Assembly: GCF_036503815.1 (NCBI RefSeq)
Contig: NZ_AP027764.1
Span: 2,480,001 to 2,544,000 of the forward strand
Length of the DNA stretch: 64,000 bases
Source of the DNA: Escherichia coli
Lineage (GTDB): Bacteria; Pseudomonadota; Gammaproteobacteria; Enterobacterales; Enterobacteriaceae
Direction: 5' to 3'
Position 1 is the first letter of the stretch, and the number at the start of each line of letters is the position of its first letter. Below, one piece after another: positions 51,801 through 60,921 of the stretch. The notes under the pieces are model-generated. The model was not told where the DNA came from. It saw only the letters and a list, made by a program, of their open reading frames with translations, and made no database searches. Position numbers and translations under genes: made by a program.

Positions 51801-52009
51801 TGGGGCGTGGTTTTATGGAACGCCACTGCGTCTTCATCTTTATAGGCTTCGTAGATATAAAAGCGCGAATTCACTTCCGGGTCCTGTAAGACATCGAAGC
51901 GCAAATTGCCTTCTTCCTGTACCGAGCCCAGGTGGTTCTGGCGAAAAACTTCGATAAACTCGTCAACCTTGTCTTCATGAACGTTAATTTCAACCAGTGT
52001 GACGTGCAT
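51719..52009 (-). CDS. lsrG: LsrG, phospho-AI-2 isomerase
   Basis: 96 aa, ABM-fold: HVTLVEINVHEDKVDEFIEV, then EEGNLRFDVLQDP and FYIYEAYKDEDAVAFHKTTPHY. Acts on phosphorylated autoinducer-2 to help terminate the signal. Last gene of lsrACDBFG. Its 3' end abuts the IS element, and the tnpA reading frame overlaps it on the other strand. Confidence 0.96.
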   Translation of the reverse strand: MHVTLVEINVHEDKVDEFIEVFRQNHLGSVQEEGNLRFDVLQDPEVNSRFYIYEAYKDEDAVAFHKTTPHYKTCVAKLESLMTGPRKKRLFNGLMP

Positions 52010-52032
52010 AATTCTTCTCCTTAAATCCGCAG

Positions 52033-52908
52033 TTACTGTTTTTCACTCAGATAGAGTTCATATGCCCGATCAACCGTTTCGTTATGGTGTACCACCCCCT
52101 GTACGGCTTTCATCATCGCCACCGGATGGTCAGACTGGAAAATATTACGCCCCATATCCACACCAGAAGCGCCCTGATCGATAGCCTGCCAGCACATTTC
52201 CAGCGCCTCGCGCTCCGGTAATTTTTTACCGCCAGCAATAACAATGGGTACCGGACATCCGGCAACAATCCGTTCAAAACCTTTATCGACATAATAAGTT
52301 TTGATAATCTGCGCCCCCATTTCAGCGGCGATTCGGGTAGCCAGCGAGAAATAACGCTGATCGCGCACCATATCTTTGCCCACGCCAGTGACTGCCATGG
52401 TCGGCATTCCCACTTTCATTCCGGCATCGACCAGTTGAATAATATTTTTAATCGACTGATGTTCATATTCACTGCCGATATAAACCTGCGCCGCCACCGC
52501 GCAACTGTTCAGGCGCACGGCGTCATCCATCGATAACGCCACGGCTTCATTACTTAATTCCGCCAGAATAGAGTTCGCACCAGACGCCCGCAGTACTACC
52601 GGCTTATTGGTCGCCGGGGGGACTACGCTGCGCAAAATGCCGCGCGTACACATTAATACATCGGCATGTTCAAACAGCGGGGCGATATTTATATCAATGC
52701 GTTCAAGTCCGGTAGTCGGCCCCTGAAAATAACCATGGTCAAAGGCCAGCATCACGGTTTTACCCGTTTTCGGATTAAATATCCGTGATAAGCGTGACTG
52801 CATTCCCCAATCCAGCGCACCGCAACCTTTCAGGGTAAAAGGGATATTTTGTTGCGGTTGATCGGTGCGAAAATCTTTACCATCTTTAATATCGTCTAAA
52901 TCTGCCAT
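52033..52908 (-). CDS. lsrF: LsrF, 3-hydroxy-2,4-pentadione 5-phosphate thiolase
   Basis: 291 aa, class I aldolase-like TIM barrel of the DhnA family. VMLAFDHGYFQGPTTGLE and IKTYYVDKGFERIVAGCPVP, where the Schiff-base lysine is expected. Transfers acetyl to CoA in the last step of AI-2 catabolism. Confidence 0.96.
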   Translation of the reverse strand: MADLDDIKDGKDFRTDQPQQNIPFTLKGCGALDWGMQSRLSRIFNPKTGKTVMLAFDHGYFQGPTTGLERIDINIAPLFEHADVLMCTRGILRSVVPPATNKPVVLRASGANSILAELSNEAVALSMDDAVRLNSCAVAAQVYIGSEYEHQSIKNIIQLVDAGMKVGMPTMAVTGVGKDMVRDQRYFSLATRIAAEMGAQIIKTYYVDKGFERIVAGCPVPIVIAGGKKLPEREALEMCWQAIDQGASGVDMGRNIFQSDHPVAMMKAVQGVVHHNETVDRAYELYLSEKQ

Positions 52909-52934
52909 AACGTACTCCGGTTAAGTAATGCACA

Positions 52935-53957
52935 TCAGAAATCGTATTTGCCGATATTCTCTTTGTTGAATATCACGCGCTCCGGTAACAGTACGATGCC
53001 ATTACCATCCGCTTCGTAGTCATAGCCCTGAACGCTGTTTGGCGAGACTTCAACCTGACCTACGCCCTGAATATTCAGCTTGTCGCCCGTTTTCATTGAT
53101 CCTTTTTTCAATAATGCATCCGCGACATAAACTGAAATTTTGCCTTGCTGAACCACATCCCACAGGCCAAATTCTTTCACCGTGCCGCGCTCTACATACG
53201 GACGCATCACGTTTGGCGTACTGAATCCGACAATCGCAACTTTGTCATTTTTCAGGTTTTCTGCGGCTTGTGCGGCAGCGGGCAGGGCGTTGGCGTCCGG
53301 GGCGATAATGGCGTCGAGATCGCTATAGGCTTTTAATATTCCTTCTGCGGTTTGTAACGATTTAGTGGCATCGTTATAGCCAAACTGCGTAGTGACAATT
53401 TCCCAGCCTGGATGGTCTTTGGCGATTTTCGCTTTCGCCTCTTTCACCCACTGGTTTTGGTCCGTAACGGTGGGGCTTGAGTAGAAAAACGCGACTTTGG
53501 CTTTGTCTTTATTCACCTGACGCGCCGCCATATCCACCAACATACCACCCAACTGGGCGGGCGTTCCCTGATTAATGTAGTAAGAGCGGCACTCCGGTTT
53601 GGTATCAGAGTCCCAGGTCAGCACTCTCACGCCACGTTGCATGGCGCGTTTCAGTGCCGGACACAAGCCATCAGGCGAAACCGCAGAAACGATAATGGCG
53701 TTATACCCCTGATTGACAAAGTTATTAATCAACTGTACCTGACCAGAAACACTGGGTTCTGTCGGCCCGTCGTAGGTCACATCAACGCCCAGCTCTTTAC
53801 CAGCTTGTTGTGCGCCGTTGCCACCGCTGGTAAAAAATCCCACGCCAACCAGTTTGGGAATAAAAGCAATACGCTCTGCGGCCTGTACATTCACAGAAAT
53901 TGCGGCAATGCCAAGAGCGCTAAGTAAGGCGATTTTCTTAAAGCGATGAAGTGTCAT
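52935..53957 (-). CDS. lsrB: LsrB, autoinducer-2 binding protein
   Basis: 340 aa periplasmic binding protein. Signal peptide ending SVNVQAA; ligand-binding residues expected in WDSDTKPE and IAPDANALPAAAQAAE. Captures AI-2 for the LsrACD importer. Confidence 0.96.
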   Translation of the reverse strand: MTLHRFKKIALLSALGIAAISVNVQAAERIAFIPKLVGVGFFTSGGNGAQQAGKELGVDVTYDGPTEPSVSGQVQLINNFVNQGYNAIIVSAVSPDGLCPALKRAMQRGVRVLTWDSDTKPECRSYYINQGTPAQLGGMLVDMAARQVNKDKAKVAFFYSSPTVTDQNQWVKEAKAKIAKDHPGWEIVTTQFGYNDATKSLQTAEGILKAYSDLDAIIAPDANALPAAAQAAENLKNDKVAIVGFSTPNVMRPYVERGTVKEFGLWDVVQQGKISVYVADALLKKGSMKTGDKLNIQGVGQVEVSPNSVQGYDYEADGNGIVLLPERVIFNKENIGKYDF

Positions 53958-53968
53958 GAAGATATCCT

Positions 53969-54961
53969 TTATGGCAATGGGTTATTGGCCCGACGCGCCA
54001 GCCACTCTTTAATTTGCTGGCGATGCAGGCTAACGGAACGACCTACGACAACGACGATAAGCAGCGCACCGGAAAGGGCGCTGGACACCTGATTTGGCAC
54101 TCCTGCCATTTGCAAACCTTGTTGCAAATATCCCACTAGTAAAACCGCAATGGCGGTGCCGATAATGGAACCGGAACCACCATAAATATTGGCACCGCCA
54201 AGCACCACGGCGGTGATGGCGGGCATCAGAAACGACGCACCGAGATCGGAACGTGCTGAACCAAAATACGATACCAGCAGCACAGCGGCGACCGCAGACG
54301 CCAGCCCCGTCATGGCATAGAGCGCACATAAGGTGCGGTTAACTTTAATCGCGCTATAAAGCGCCACGCGCGGGCTTTGCCCAATCAAAAACACATTACG
54401 TCCGGCATGGGTTTTATGCAGCCAGAGCCAGAAAACGAGGAGACATATCAGAAAGATAATCAGCGGAACGGGGAGTCCCAGCACATCCAGGTTAGCGAAA
54501 TCTGTAAACGCCATCGGGAATCCACCAATACCTTCGTACCCCGTCGCCCCAGCCATCCCGGAAAGCAGCAGGGCGCTTCCAGCAAACAGATACAGCGTGC
54601 CAAGCGTAATCACCAGCGGGTTAACTTTGGTATAGATAATTAATCCGGCGTTAATCAGACCGCACAATGCGCCGAGCAGTAACGTCAGGATAATCGCCAG
54701 CGGCATTGGCACGCCGCCTTGAAACAACACACCCAATGCGATGGCGCACAGGCCGATAGTCGAACCAAACGAAATATCGATCCCGCCACTGACAATCACC
54801 ATCGTCAGCGGTAGGGCGATAATGCCAATGCAGATAAAGTCACTGGTGCTGAACAGCAACATATTGAGATCTAACATCCGCGGGTTAATTGCACCAAATG
54901 CGACAATCTCAATAACGAGCAGTGCGGCAAGAGCTAGTTCCCAACCGTAGCGAATACGCAT
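53969..54961 (-). CDS. lsrD: LsrD, AI-2 ABC transporter permease
   Basis: 330 aa, ribose-type permease (RbsC family) with about ten membrane segments: VSGGIDISFGSTIGL and AVVLGGANIYGGSGSI. Start overlaps the lsrC stop by one base (TAATG). Confidence 0.96.
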   Translation of the reverse strand: MRIRYGWELALAALLVIEIVAFGAINPRMLDLNMLLFSTSDFICIGIIALPLTMVIVSGGIDISFGSTIGLCAIALGVLFQGGVPMPLAIILTLLLGALCGLINAGLIIYTKVNPLVITLGTLYLFAGSALLLSGMAGATGYEGIGGFPMAFTDFANLDVLGLPVPLIIFLICLLVFWLWLHKTHAGRNVFLIGQSPRVALYSAIKVNRTLCALYAMTGLASAVAAVLLVSYFGSARSDLGASFLMPAITAVVLGGANIYGGSGSIIGTAIAVLLVGYLQQGLQMAGVPNQVSSALSGALLIVVVVGRSVSLHRQQIKEWLARRANNPLP

Positions 54962-55989
54962 TACGCGGCCTCCCGTTTTTTACCTGACGAAGCGGGTTTA
55001 ACGGATGGCGGTGGCGTCATAAAGCGGGCATATTTTTGCCGCCGTAGATTACGTTCCAGCGCACAACGCAGGCGTCCATCAAACACCAGCACCGCCAGCA
55101 GAACCAGGCCCGCGATAAAATCATTCCACCATGCCGGAATGCGCAACAGCACCAGTACACTATCGATCTGCGTCAGGAACCATGCGCCGAGTACCGCACC
55201 GATGATCGCACCGGAACCGCCGAGCAAACTAATACCGCCCAGCACGCAGGCTGCAATCGCTTTCATCTCCAGCCCGGTACCGGTCTGGTTGGGAATAAAA
55301 CCGATCTGCGAAGCAAACACAATCCCCGCCAGTGCCGCCATGCAGCCGTTCAACGAAAATGCCACAATCCTAATGGCTTCCGTACGAACGCCCAGTTGAC
55401 GAGCGCCCTGCAAATTATCGCCCGTGGCATAAAAACTGCGTCCAAACGCCGTCTTCGCCAGCAGCCAGGCCATAAATGCCACCAGAATTATCGTCAACCA
55501 ACCAATTGCTGAAACGCCAAACAGCAGCGGGGCGGAGAGTTGTTTCAGTTCGGCGGGTAACCCCTCAATCCATTTACCGCCAGTCCACAGCAACATGATG
55601 CCCCTGTACAATCCTAATGTACCGAGCGTGGCAACAATGGCAGGGATCTTTAGCCACGCGACCAGTACACCGTTGAAAAATCCCGCGAGCAAACCAAGCA
55701 GTAAAGTCGCGACACAAGCAACAGGTAGTGAATACCCCGCGTTCAGTAACATTCCCAACAGCACTGCGCACATTCCGGTAATCGAACCCACCGAAACATC
55801 GATATTGCGCGTGAGCATCACCAGCGTCGCGCCCATTGCCAGCAGGATCAGGATTTGCGCGCTGCTATAAACCATGGTCAGCGTTTGCATACTTAAATAC
55901 TGGCGGTCGAGAAAACCGGGTAATACAAACAGCAACACCACCGCCAGCAGTGCCGTGATTTCACGGTTGTTCTGGATAAACTTCAGCAT
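54961..55989 (-). CDS. lsrC: LsrC, AI-2 ABC transporter permease
   Basis: 342 aa permease paired with LsrD: NIDVSVGSITGMCAVLLG, AACVLGGISLLGGSGAIIG. Overlaps lsrA by seven bases. Basic C-terminal tail KPASSGKKREAA. Confidence 0.96.
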   Translation of the reverse strand: MLKFIQNNREITALLAVVLLFVLPGFLDRQYLSMQTLTMVYSSAQILILLAMGATLVMLTRNIDVSVGSITGMCAVLLGMLLNAGYSLPVACVATLLLGLLAGFFNGVLVAWLKIPAIVATLGTLGLYRGIMLLWTGGKWIEGLPAELKQLSAPLLFGVSAIGWLTIILVAFMAWLLAKTAFGRSFYATGDNLQGARQLGVRTEAIRIVAFSLNGCMAALAGIVFASQIGFIPNQTGTGLEMKAIAACVLGGISLLGGSGAIIGAVLGAWFLTQIDSVLVLLRIPAWWNDFIAGLVLLAVLVFDGRLRCALERNLRRQKYARFMTPPPSVKPASSGKKREAA

Positions 55990-57518
55990 GATGCCTCCTG
56001 ACGCTGACTATCGCCGAAGGCAACGCGCATAATGGTCTCGACATTAATATCGCGTCCGGTCAGTGCAGAGTGGGCAATTTCGCCCTGATGCATCACATAT
56101 ACGCGATCTGCCATCAGTTCGATCTCTTCCAGATCAGAGGAGATAAGCAGCACAGCCACATTTTGTGCGGCGATGCTGCGCAACAGCTGGTAGATATCAT
56201 TACGGGCCGAGACATCCACGCCGCGCGTCGGCTCATCGACAATCAAAACTTGCGGCGAAGCTTCCAGACATTTGGCAATCAGGATTTTTTGCTGGTTGCC
56301 GCCGGATAAGGTCCGCGCAGCTTGTTCCGGTTGGTTAAATTTAATATTCAGAGCCCGACGATAACGTTCCAGTGTGGCGTTATCTTTCGCGGTTTTCGCC
56401 CAGAATCCACGAAGGTTATGAGTAAGGGCGCAGACATTCCAGGCCAGCGAAGCATCGAGATTCAGTCCGGATGACTGGCGATCTTCCGGCAGATAAACCA
56501 GACCGCGCAGTAAACGTTCTCCAGTGGATAATCTATTGATCTCTTTACCATTCAGCATAATGCGTCCGCCACGCAAAGTACGCAGACCATAGAGCGTCTC
56601 GGCCAGTTCTGTGCGTCCGGCCCCCACCAGCCCAGCCAGACCCAGAATTTCTCCGGCATTAAGCGTCAAGCTGACATTCATAAAACCTTCGCCGGTCAGG
56701 TTTTCCAGTGTCAGCACCGGCGTTCCGGCGGCATGTTGTGGACGGTTGCCAGGTAACTCCAGCCATAATTTTTGGCTGGCAGAGAGCGATTTTTCCCGTA
56801 GCGCTGGCGTGATGGCCTGAATAATGTCGTCGGTAGACAGTTCGCTGGTTTTGCCGCTTAAGGCGATGGTTCCGTCGCGCATCACGCTAATTCGATCGGC
56901 AATCTGGCGAATTTCCGGCAGCTTATGCGAGATAAAAACAATACCCACGCCAGTAGCAAGCAACTCTTGCAAGCGACTAAACAAACGTTCGGTTTCGGCG
57001 GGGGTAAGCGAGGCGGTAGGTTCATCGAGGATCAGAATCCGCGAGTCGCGCATCAGCCCGCGGAGGATTTCCACCATTTGGCGATCGGCGACATCCAGCG
57101 ATCCTGCCAGACTATGCAGATCAAACTGGCAGCCCAGCGCCGCCAGCAAGTTCTTCAGTTTCTGCATGGAGAGCTGTTTTTTTGCCAGCCCAAACAGAAT
57201 GTTTTCTTTTATCGACAGGCTTGGGAAAAGCAGCGGTTCCTGGGGAACGAGATAAATACCCAACTGATGAGCATGAACTGGCGTTAATCTGGTGTAGTTG
57301 TTGCCCCCAATCTCCAGCGTACCGCTATCAGCAGGGGTAATACCGGCAATGATCTTCATTAACGTCGATTTACCGGCACCATTGCCGCCAAGCAGGGCGT
57401 GGACTTCCCCCTGATGCAACGTAAAATCGATGCCTTTCAGGACATTAACCCCTGAATACTGTTTATAAACCGAGCGGGCGCAAAGTAGCGGTAACGCGCG
57501 GGTATCACTCGTTAGCAT
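55983..57518 (-). CDS. lsrA: LsrA, AI-2 ABC transporter ATPase
   Basis: 511 aa, two fused ABC ATPase domains. First: Walker A GGNGAGKSTLM and Walker B RILILDEPTAS. Second: degenerate Walker A region GLVGAGRTELAE, signature LSGGNQQK and VLIVDEPTRGVD. First gene of the operon. I chose the start at 57518 from family length and GGGGGAA upstream; the frame is open to 57605 but that would run into the regulatory region. Confidence 0.96.
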   Translation of the reverse strand: MLTSDTRALPLLCARSVYKQYSGVNVLKGIDFTLHQGEVHALLGGNGAGKSTLMKIIAGITPADSGTLEIGGNNYTRLTPVHAHQLGIYLVPQEPLLFPSLSIKENILFGLAKKQLSMQKLKNLLAALGCQFDLHSLAGSLDVADRQMVEILRGLMRDSRILILDEPTASLTPAETERLFSRLQELLATGVGIVFISHKLPEIRQIADRISVMRDGTIALSGKTSELSTDDIIQAITPALREKSLSASQKLWLELPGNRPQHAAGTPVLTLENLTGEGFMNVSLTLNAGEILGLAGLVGAGRTELAETLYGLRTLRGGRIMLNGKEINRLSTGERLLRGLVYLPEDRQSSGLNLDASLAWNVCALTHNLRGFWAKTAKDNATLERYRRALNIKFNQPEQAARTLSGGNQQKILIAKCLEASPQVLIVDEPTRGVDVSARNDIYQLLRSIAAQNVAVLLISSDLEEIELMADRVYVMHQGEIAHSALTGRDINVETIMRVAFGDSQRQEASC

Positions 57519-57549
57519 GTTTCCCCCGTTCAGTTTTGCAGGTGAGTTT

Positions 57550-57582
57550 TGAACAAATGTATTTCTGCTTTCAATTTGTTCA
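57550..57582. promoter_or_regulatory. LsrR-type inverted repeat, lsrA side
   Basis: TGAACAAAT (57550-57558) and ATTTGTTCA (57574-57582), half sites 24 bp apart start to start, in the lsrA promoter/leader. Same geometry as the repeat near lsrR. Confidence 0.7.
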
Positions 57583-57683
57583 TAAACCTTAGGTGGACAT
57601 TGCACATATTTCCGACGAATAGATCACAATTTATGCTATTTTGATTTTCACGGTTGCGTTTGTTCATGCTCGTAGAGTCAAAC

Positions 57684-57699
57684 TGTGGTTGCTATCACA
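57684..57699. promoter_or_regulatory. CRP site between lsrA and lsrR
   Basis: TGTGGTTGCTATCACA, a good match to TGTGA-N6-TCACA, midway in the divergent region; agrees with cAMP-CRP activation of lsr. Confidence 0.8.
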
Positions 57700-57718
57700 G
57701 ATATAAATGCGCAAGAAC

Positions 57719-57751
57719 TGAACAATTGCATTAAAGATTTAAATATGTTCA
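57719..57751. promoter_or_regulatory. LsrR-type inverted repeat, lsrR side
   Basis: TGAACAATT (57719-57727) and ATATGTTCA (57743-57751), 33 bp overall like the lsrA-side repeat, just upstream of the lsrR start; suggests autoregulation. Confidence 0.68.
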
Positions 57752-57767
57752 AAGTGAAGAATGAATT

Positions 57768-58721
57768 ATGACAATCAACGATTCGGCAATTTCAGAACAG
57801 GGAATGTGTGAAGAAGAACAGGTCGCGCGGATCGCGTGGTTTTACTATCACGACGGGCTGACCCAGAGCGAGATCAGCGAGCGTCTCGGGCTGACTCGCT
57901 TGAAAGTGTCGCGATTACTGGAAAAAGGGCATCAGTCCGGCATTATTCGCGTGCAGATTAATTCTCGCTTTGAAGGCTGTCTGGAATATGAAACTCAATT
58001 ACGTTGTCAGTTTTCGCTGCAACATGTCCGGGTGATCCCTGGGCTTGCGGATGCTGATGTCGGCGGGCGACTAGGGATAGGCGCGGCGCATATGTTGATG
58101 AGTTTACTTCAACCACAACAGATGCTGGCGATTGGTTTTGGCGAGGCAACCATGAATACGCTGCAACGCTTAAGTGGTTTTATTTCGTCGCAGCAAATTC
58201 GCCTGGTCACGCTCTCCGGTGGCGTCGGTTCTTATATGACGGGTATCGGGCAGCTTAATGCGGCGTGCAGTGTGAATATTATTCCGGCTCCGCTGCGGGC
58301 ATCCTCCGCTGACATTGCCCATACGCTAAAAAATGAAAATTGCGTCAAAGATGTTCTGTTAGCCGCACAAGCTGCGGATGTGGCGATTGTCGGCATTGGG
58401 GCCGTGAGTCAACAAGACGACGCGACGATCATTCGCTCCGGTTATATCAGTCAGGGCGAACAGTTAATGATTGGCCGAAAAGGGGCGGTTGGCGACATTT
58501 TAGGCTACTTTTTTGATGCAAAAGGTGACGTTGTCACGGATATTAAAATACATAACGAACTGATTGGCTTACCTTTAAGCGCGCTGAAGACCATTCCCGT
58601 CCGGGTTGGCGTGGCAGGGGGAGAAAATAAAGCCGAAGCCATTGCCGCTGCAATTAAAGGCGGCTATATCAACGCACTGGTTACCGATCAGGACACAGCA
58701 GCGGCGATTTTACGTAGTTAA
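57768..58721 (+). CDS. lsrR: LsrR, SorC-family repressor of lsr genes
   Basis: 317 aa. N-terminal HTH (WFYYHDGLTQSEISERLGLT, then RLKVSRLLEKGHQSG) and a sugar-phosphate-binding domain (VTLSGGVGSYMTG; IVGIGAVSQQDDATI). Phospho-AI-2 releases it from DNA. Divergent from lsrA; followed by lsrK. Confidence 0.96.
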   Translation: MTINDSAISEQGMCEEEQVARIAWFYYHDGLTQSEISERLGLTRLKVSRLLEKGHQSGIIRVQINSRFEGCLEYETQLRCQFSLQHVRVIPGLADADVGGRLGIGAAHMLMSLLQPQQMLAIGFGEATMNTLQRLSGFISSQQIRLVTLSGGVGSYMTGIGQLNAACSVNIIPAPLRASSADIAHTLKNENCVKDVLLAAQAADVAIVGIGAVSQQDDATIIRSGYISQGEQLMIGRKGAVGDILGYFFDAKGDVVTDIKIHNELIGLPLSALKTIPVRVGVAGGENKAEAIAAAIKGGYINALVTDQDTAAAILRS

Positions 58722-58799
58722 ATTTGCATGACCTTATTACCGGGAATGATGGAGAACGTATAGAGGAACAGACAGAACGCATAAGCCGAGGATAATCTA

Positions 58800-60392
58800 A
58801 TGGCTCGACTCTTTACCCCTTCAGAATCAAAGTACTACCTGATGGTGCTGGATGCAGGCACCGGAAGTATTCGGGCTGTGATATTCGACCTGGAAGGCAA
58901 TCAAATCGCGGTAGGACAAGCGGAGTGGCGGCATCTGGCAGTACCGGACGTTCCTGGTTCTATGGAATTTGATCTCAACAAAAACTGGCAACTGGCGTGT
59001 GAGTGTATGCGCCAGGCGCTGCATAATTCTGGTATCGCGCCGGAATACATTGCTGCCGTTTCGGCATGTTCGATGCGTGAAGGTATTGTTTTATATAACA
59101 ATGAAGGAACACCGATCTGGGCCTGCGCCAATGTGGATGCCAGAGCGGCGCGGGAGGTCAGTGAACTAAAAGAACTGCATAACAATACCTTTGAAAACGA
59201 AGTGTATCGCGCGACCGGACAAACGCTGGCTTTAAGTGCCATCCCCAGATTACTTTGGCTGGCGCACCATCGTTCCGATATTTACCGTCAGGCATCAACC
59301 ATCACCATGATCAGCGACTGGCTGGCCTATATGCTCAGCGGTGAACTGGCAGTCGATCCATCGAATGCGGGGACTACCGGGCTTCTCGACCTCTCCACCC
59401 GTAACTGGAAACCTGCATTGCTGGATATGGCCGGACTGCGGGCCGATATTCTTTCTCCTGTCAAAGAAACCGGCACATTGCTGGGCGTGGTAAGTTCACA
59501 AGCGGCGGAACTCTGCGGTCTGAAGGCGGGCACTCCGGTGGTCGTTGGAGGAGGCGACGTGCAACTTGGTTGCCTGGGGTTAGGCGTTGTCCGTCCGGCA
59601 CAAACCGCTGTTCTTGGCGGTACATTCTGGCAGCAAGTTGTAAACTTAGCTGCGCCGGTGACAGACCCAGAAATGAACGTGCGCGTTAATCCTCATGTTA
59701 TTCCTGGCATGGTACAAGCTGAATCTATAAGCTTTTTTACCGGACTCACCATGCGCTGGTTCCGCGATGCTTTCTGTGCCGAAGAAAAACTGATTGCCGA
59801 ACGTTTAGGCATCGACACCTATACGTTGCTTGAAGAGATGGCAAGTCGTGTGCCGCCTGGGTCGTGGGGCGTAATGCCGATATTCTCCGACAGAATGCGC
59901 TTTAAAACCTGGTATCACGCTGCGCCTTCCTTTATTAATTTGTCTATTGATCCGGATAAATGTAACAAAGCGACATTGTTCCGTGCGCTGGAAGAAAATG
60001 CGGCGATTGTATCAGCGTGTAACTTGCAGCAAATCGCTGATTTCTCGAATATTCATCCTTCATCGTTAGTCTTTGCCGGCGGAGGTTCAAAAGGGAAATT
60101 ATGGAGTCAAATTCTCGCTGATGTCTCGGGATTACCCGTCAATATTCCAGTGGTCAAAGAAGCCACCGCATTAGGATGTGCCATTGCAGCTGGCGTCGGT
60201 GCCGGAATTTTTTCATCAATGGCAGAAACCGGAGAACGCCTGGTTCGCTGGGAACGGACGCACACACCAGACCCGGAAAAGCATGAACTTTATCAGGATT
60301 CACGCGATAAGTGGCAGGCAGTTTATCAGGATCAGCTGGGGCTGGTTGATCATGGACTGACGACGTCGTTATGGAAAGCGCCTGGGTTATAG
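58800..60392 (+). CDS. lsrK: LsrK, autoinducer-2 kinase
   Basis: 530 aa FGGY carbohydrate-kinase family. MVLDAGTGSIRAVIFDLEG at the N-terminus (phosphate-binding), STRNW/PSNAGTTGLLDL and the C-terminal VFAGGGSKGKLWSQILADV (ATP site). Phosphorylates AI-2 after uptake. 78 bp after lsrR; a terminator lies at 60401. Confidence 0.96.
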   Translation: MARLFTPSESKYYLMVLDAGTGSIRAVIFDLEGNQIAVGQAEWRHLAVPDVPGSMEFDLNKNWQLACECMRQALHNSGIAPEYIAAVSACSMREGIVLYNNEGTPIWACANVDARAAREVSELKELHNNTFENEVYRATGQTLALSAIPRLLWLAHHRSDIYRQASTITMISDWLAYMLSGELAVDPSNAGTTGLLDLSTRNWKPALLDMAGLRADILSPVKETGTLLGVVSSQAAELCGLKAGTPVVVGGGDVQLGCLGLGVVRPAQTAVLGGTFWQQVVNLAAPVTDPEMNVRVNPHVIPGMVQAESISFFTGLTMRWFRDAFCAEEKLIAERLGIDTYTLLEEMASRVPPGSWGVMPIFSDRMRFKTWYHAAPSFINLSIDPDKCNKATLFRALEENAAIVSACNLQQIADFSNIHPSSLVFAGGGSKGKLWSQILADVSGLPVNIPVVKEATALGCAIAAGVGAGIFSSMAETGERLVRWERTHTPDPEKHELYQDSRDKWQAVYQDQLGLVDHGLTTSLWKAPGL

Positions 60393-60921
60393 TTTCATTG
60401 ACAGCCACATCATGATGACTGTGGCTGTTAGTTTTTGAGTATTGGTATTCTTATTTCCCTTCTTTAGAGCTGGCTTGTTAAATGCCAGCTTGCAGATTCA
60501 TCGTTCCATCACCAGTACTAAATTCAAGGGAAAATTGCTATTTTTCTTAAAGCATTAAGCATAACCCTTATTTTATAGCGAATATTCCTAAAGGCATTAA
60601 TGGATGAAAAAGGGTTTTAATAAACTTCTGTTTTTAGCAATTAGTGCTATTCTTTGTTAAATATGATGATGATAATCTTCTTATTGAAAGAAACAGTTTT
60701 CTTATTAAGCAACAATAACTCATGGTTCATTTTTAAATAAAATAAGAACTATGCGATTTTTAATCTATCGATTAGAAAGTATTAGCAAATTAGCCAAATT
60801 GACACCTTCCCACCTCCAACCAACACTCAATACAGACCTCTGACAACTTAATAAGTTTCATTTTTAACGTCTGATGACTCATCTCTTTCGTGGCTGTATT
60901 GTTTGTATATGGAGCGTTTAT
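60393..60921. other. Intergenic region upstream of the autotransporter
   Basis: Holds the lsrK terminator (60401-60436) and then ~480 bp of AT-rich DNA typical of H-NS-silenced loci. No gene seen. Promoter of the autotransporter probably lies near 60800-60900. Confidence 0.5.
60401..60436 (+). terminator. lsrRK terminator
   Basis: ACAGCCAC (60401-60408) pairs with GTGGCTGT (60421-60428), followed by TAGTTTTT. Confidence 0.75.
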
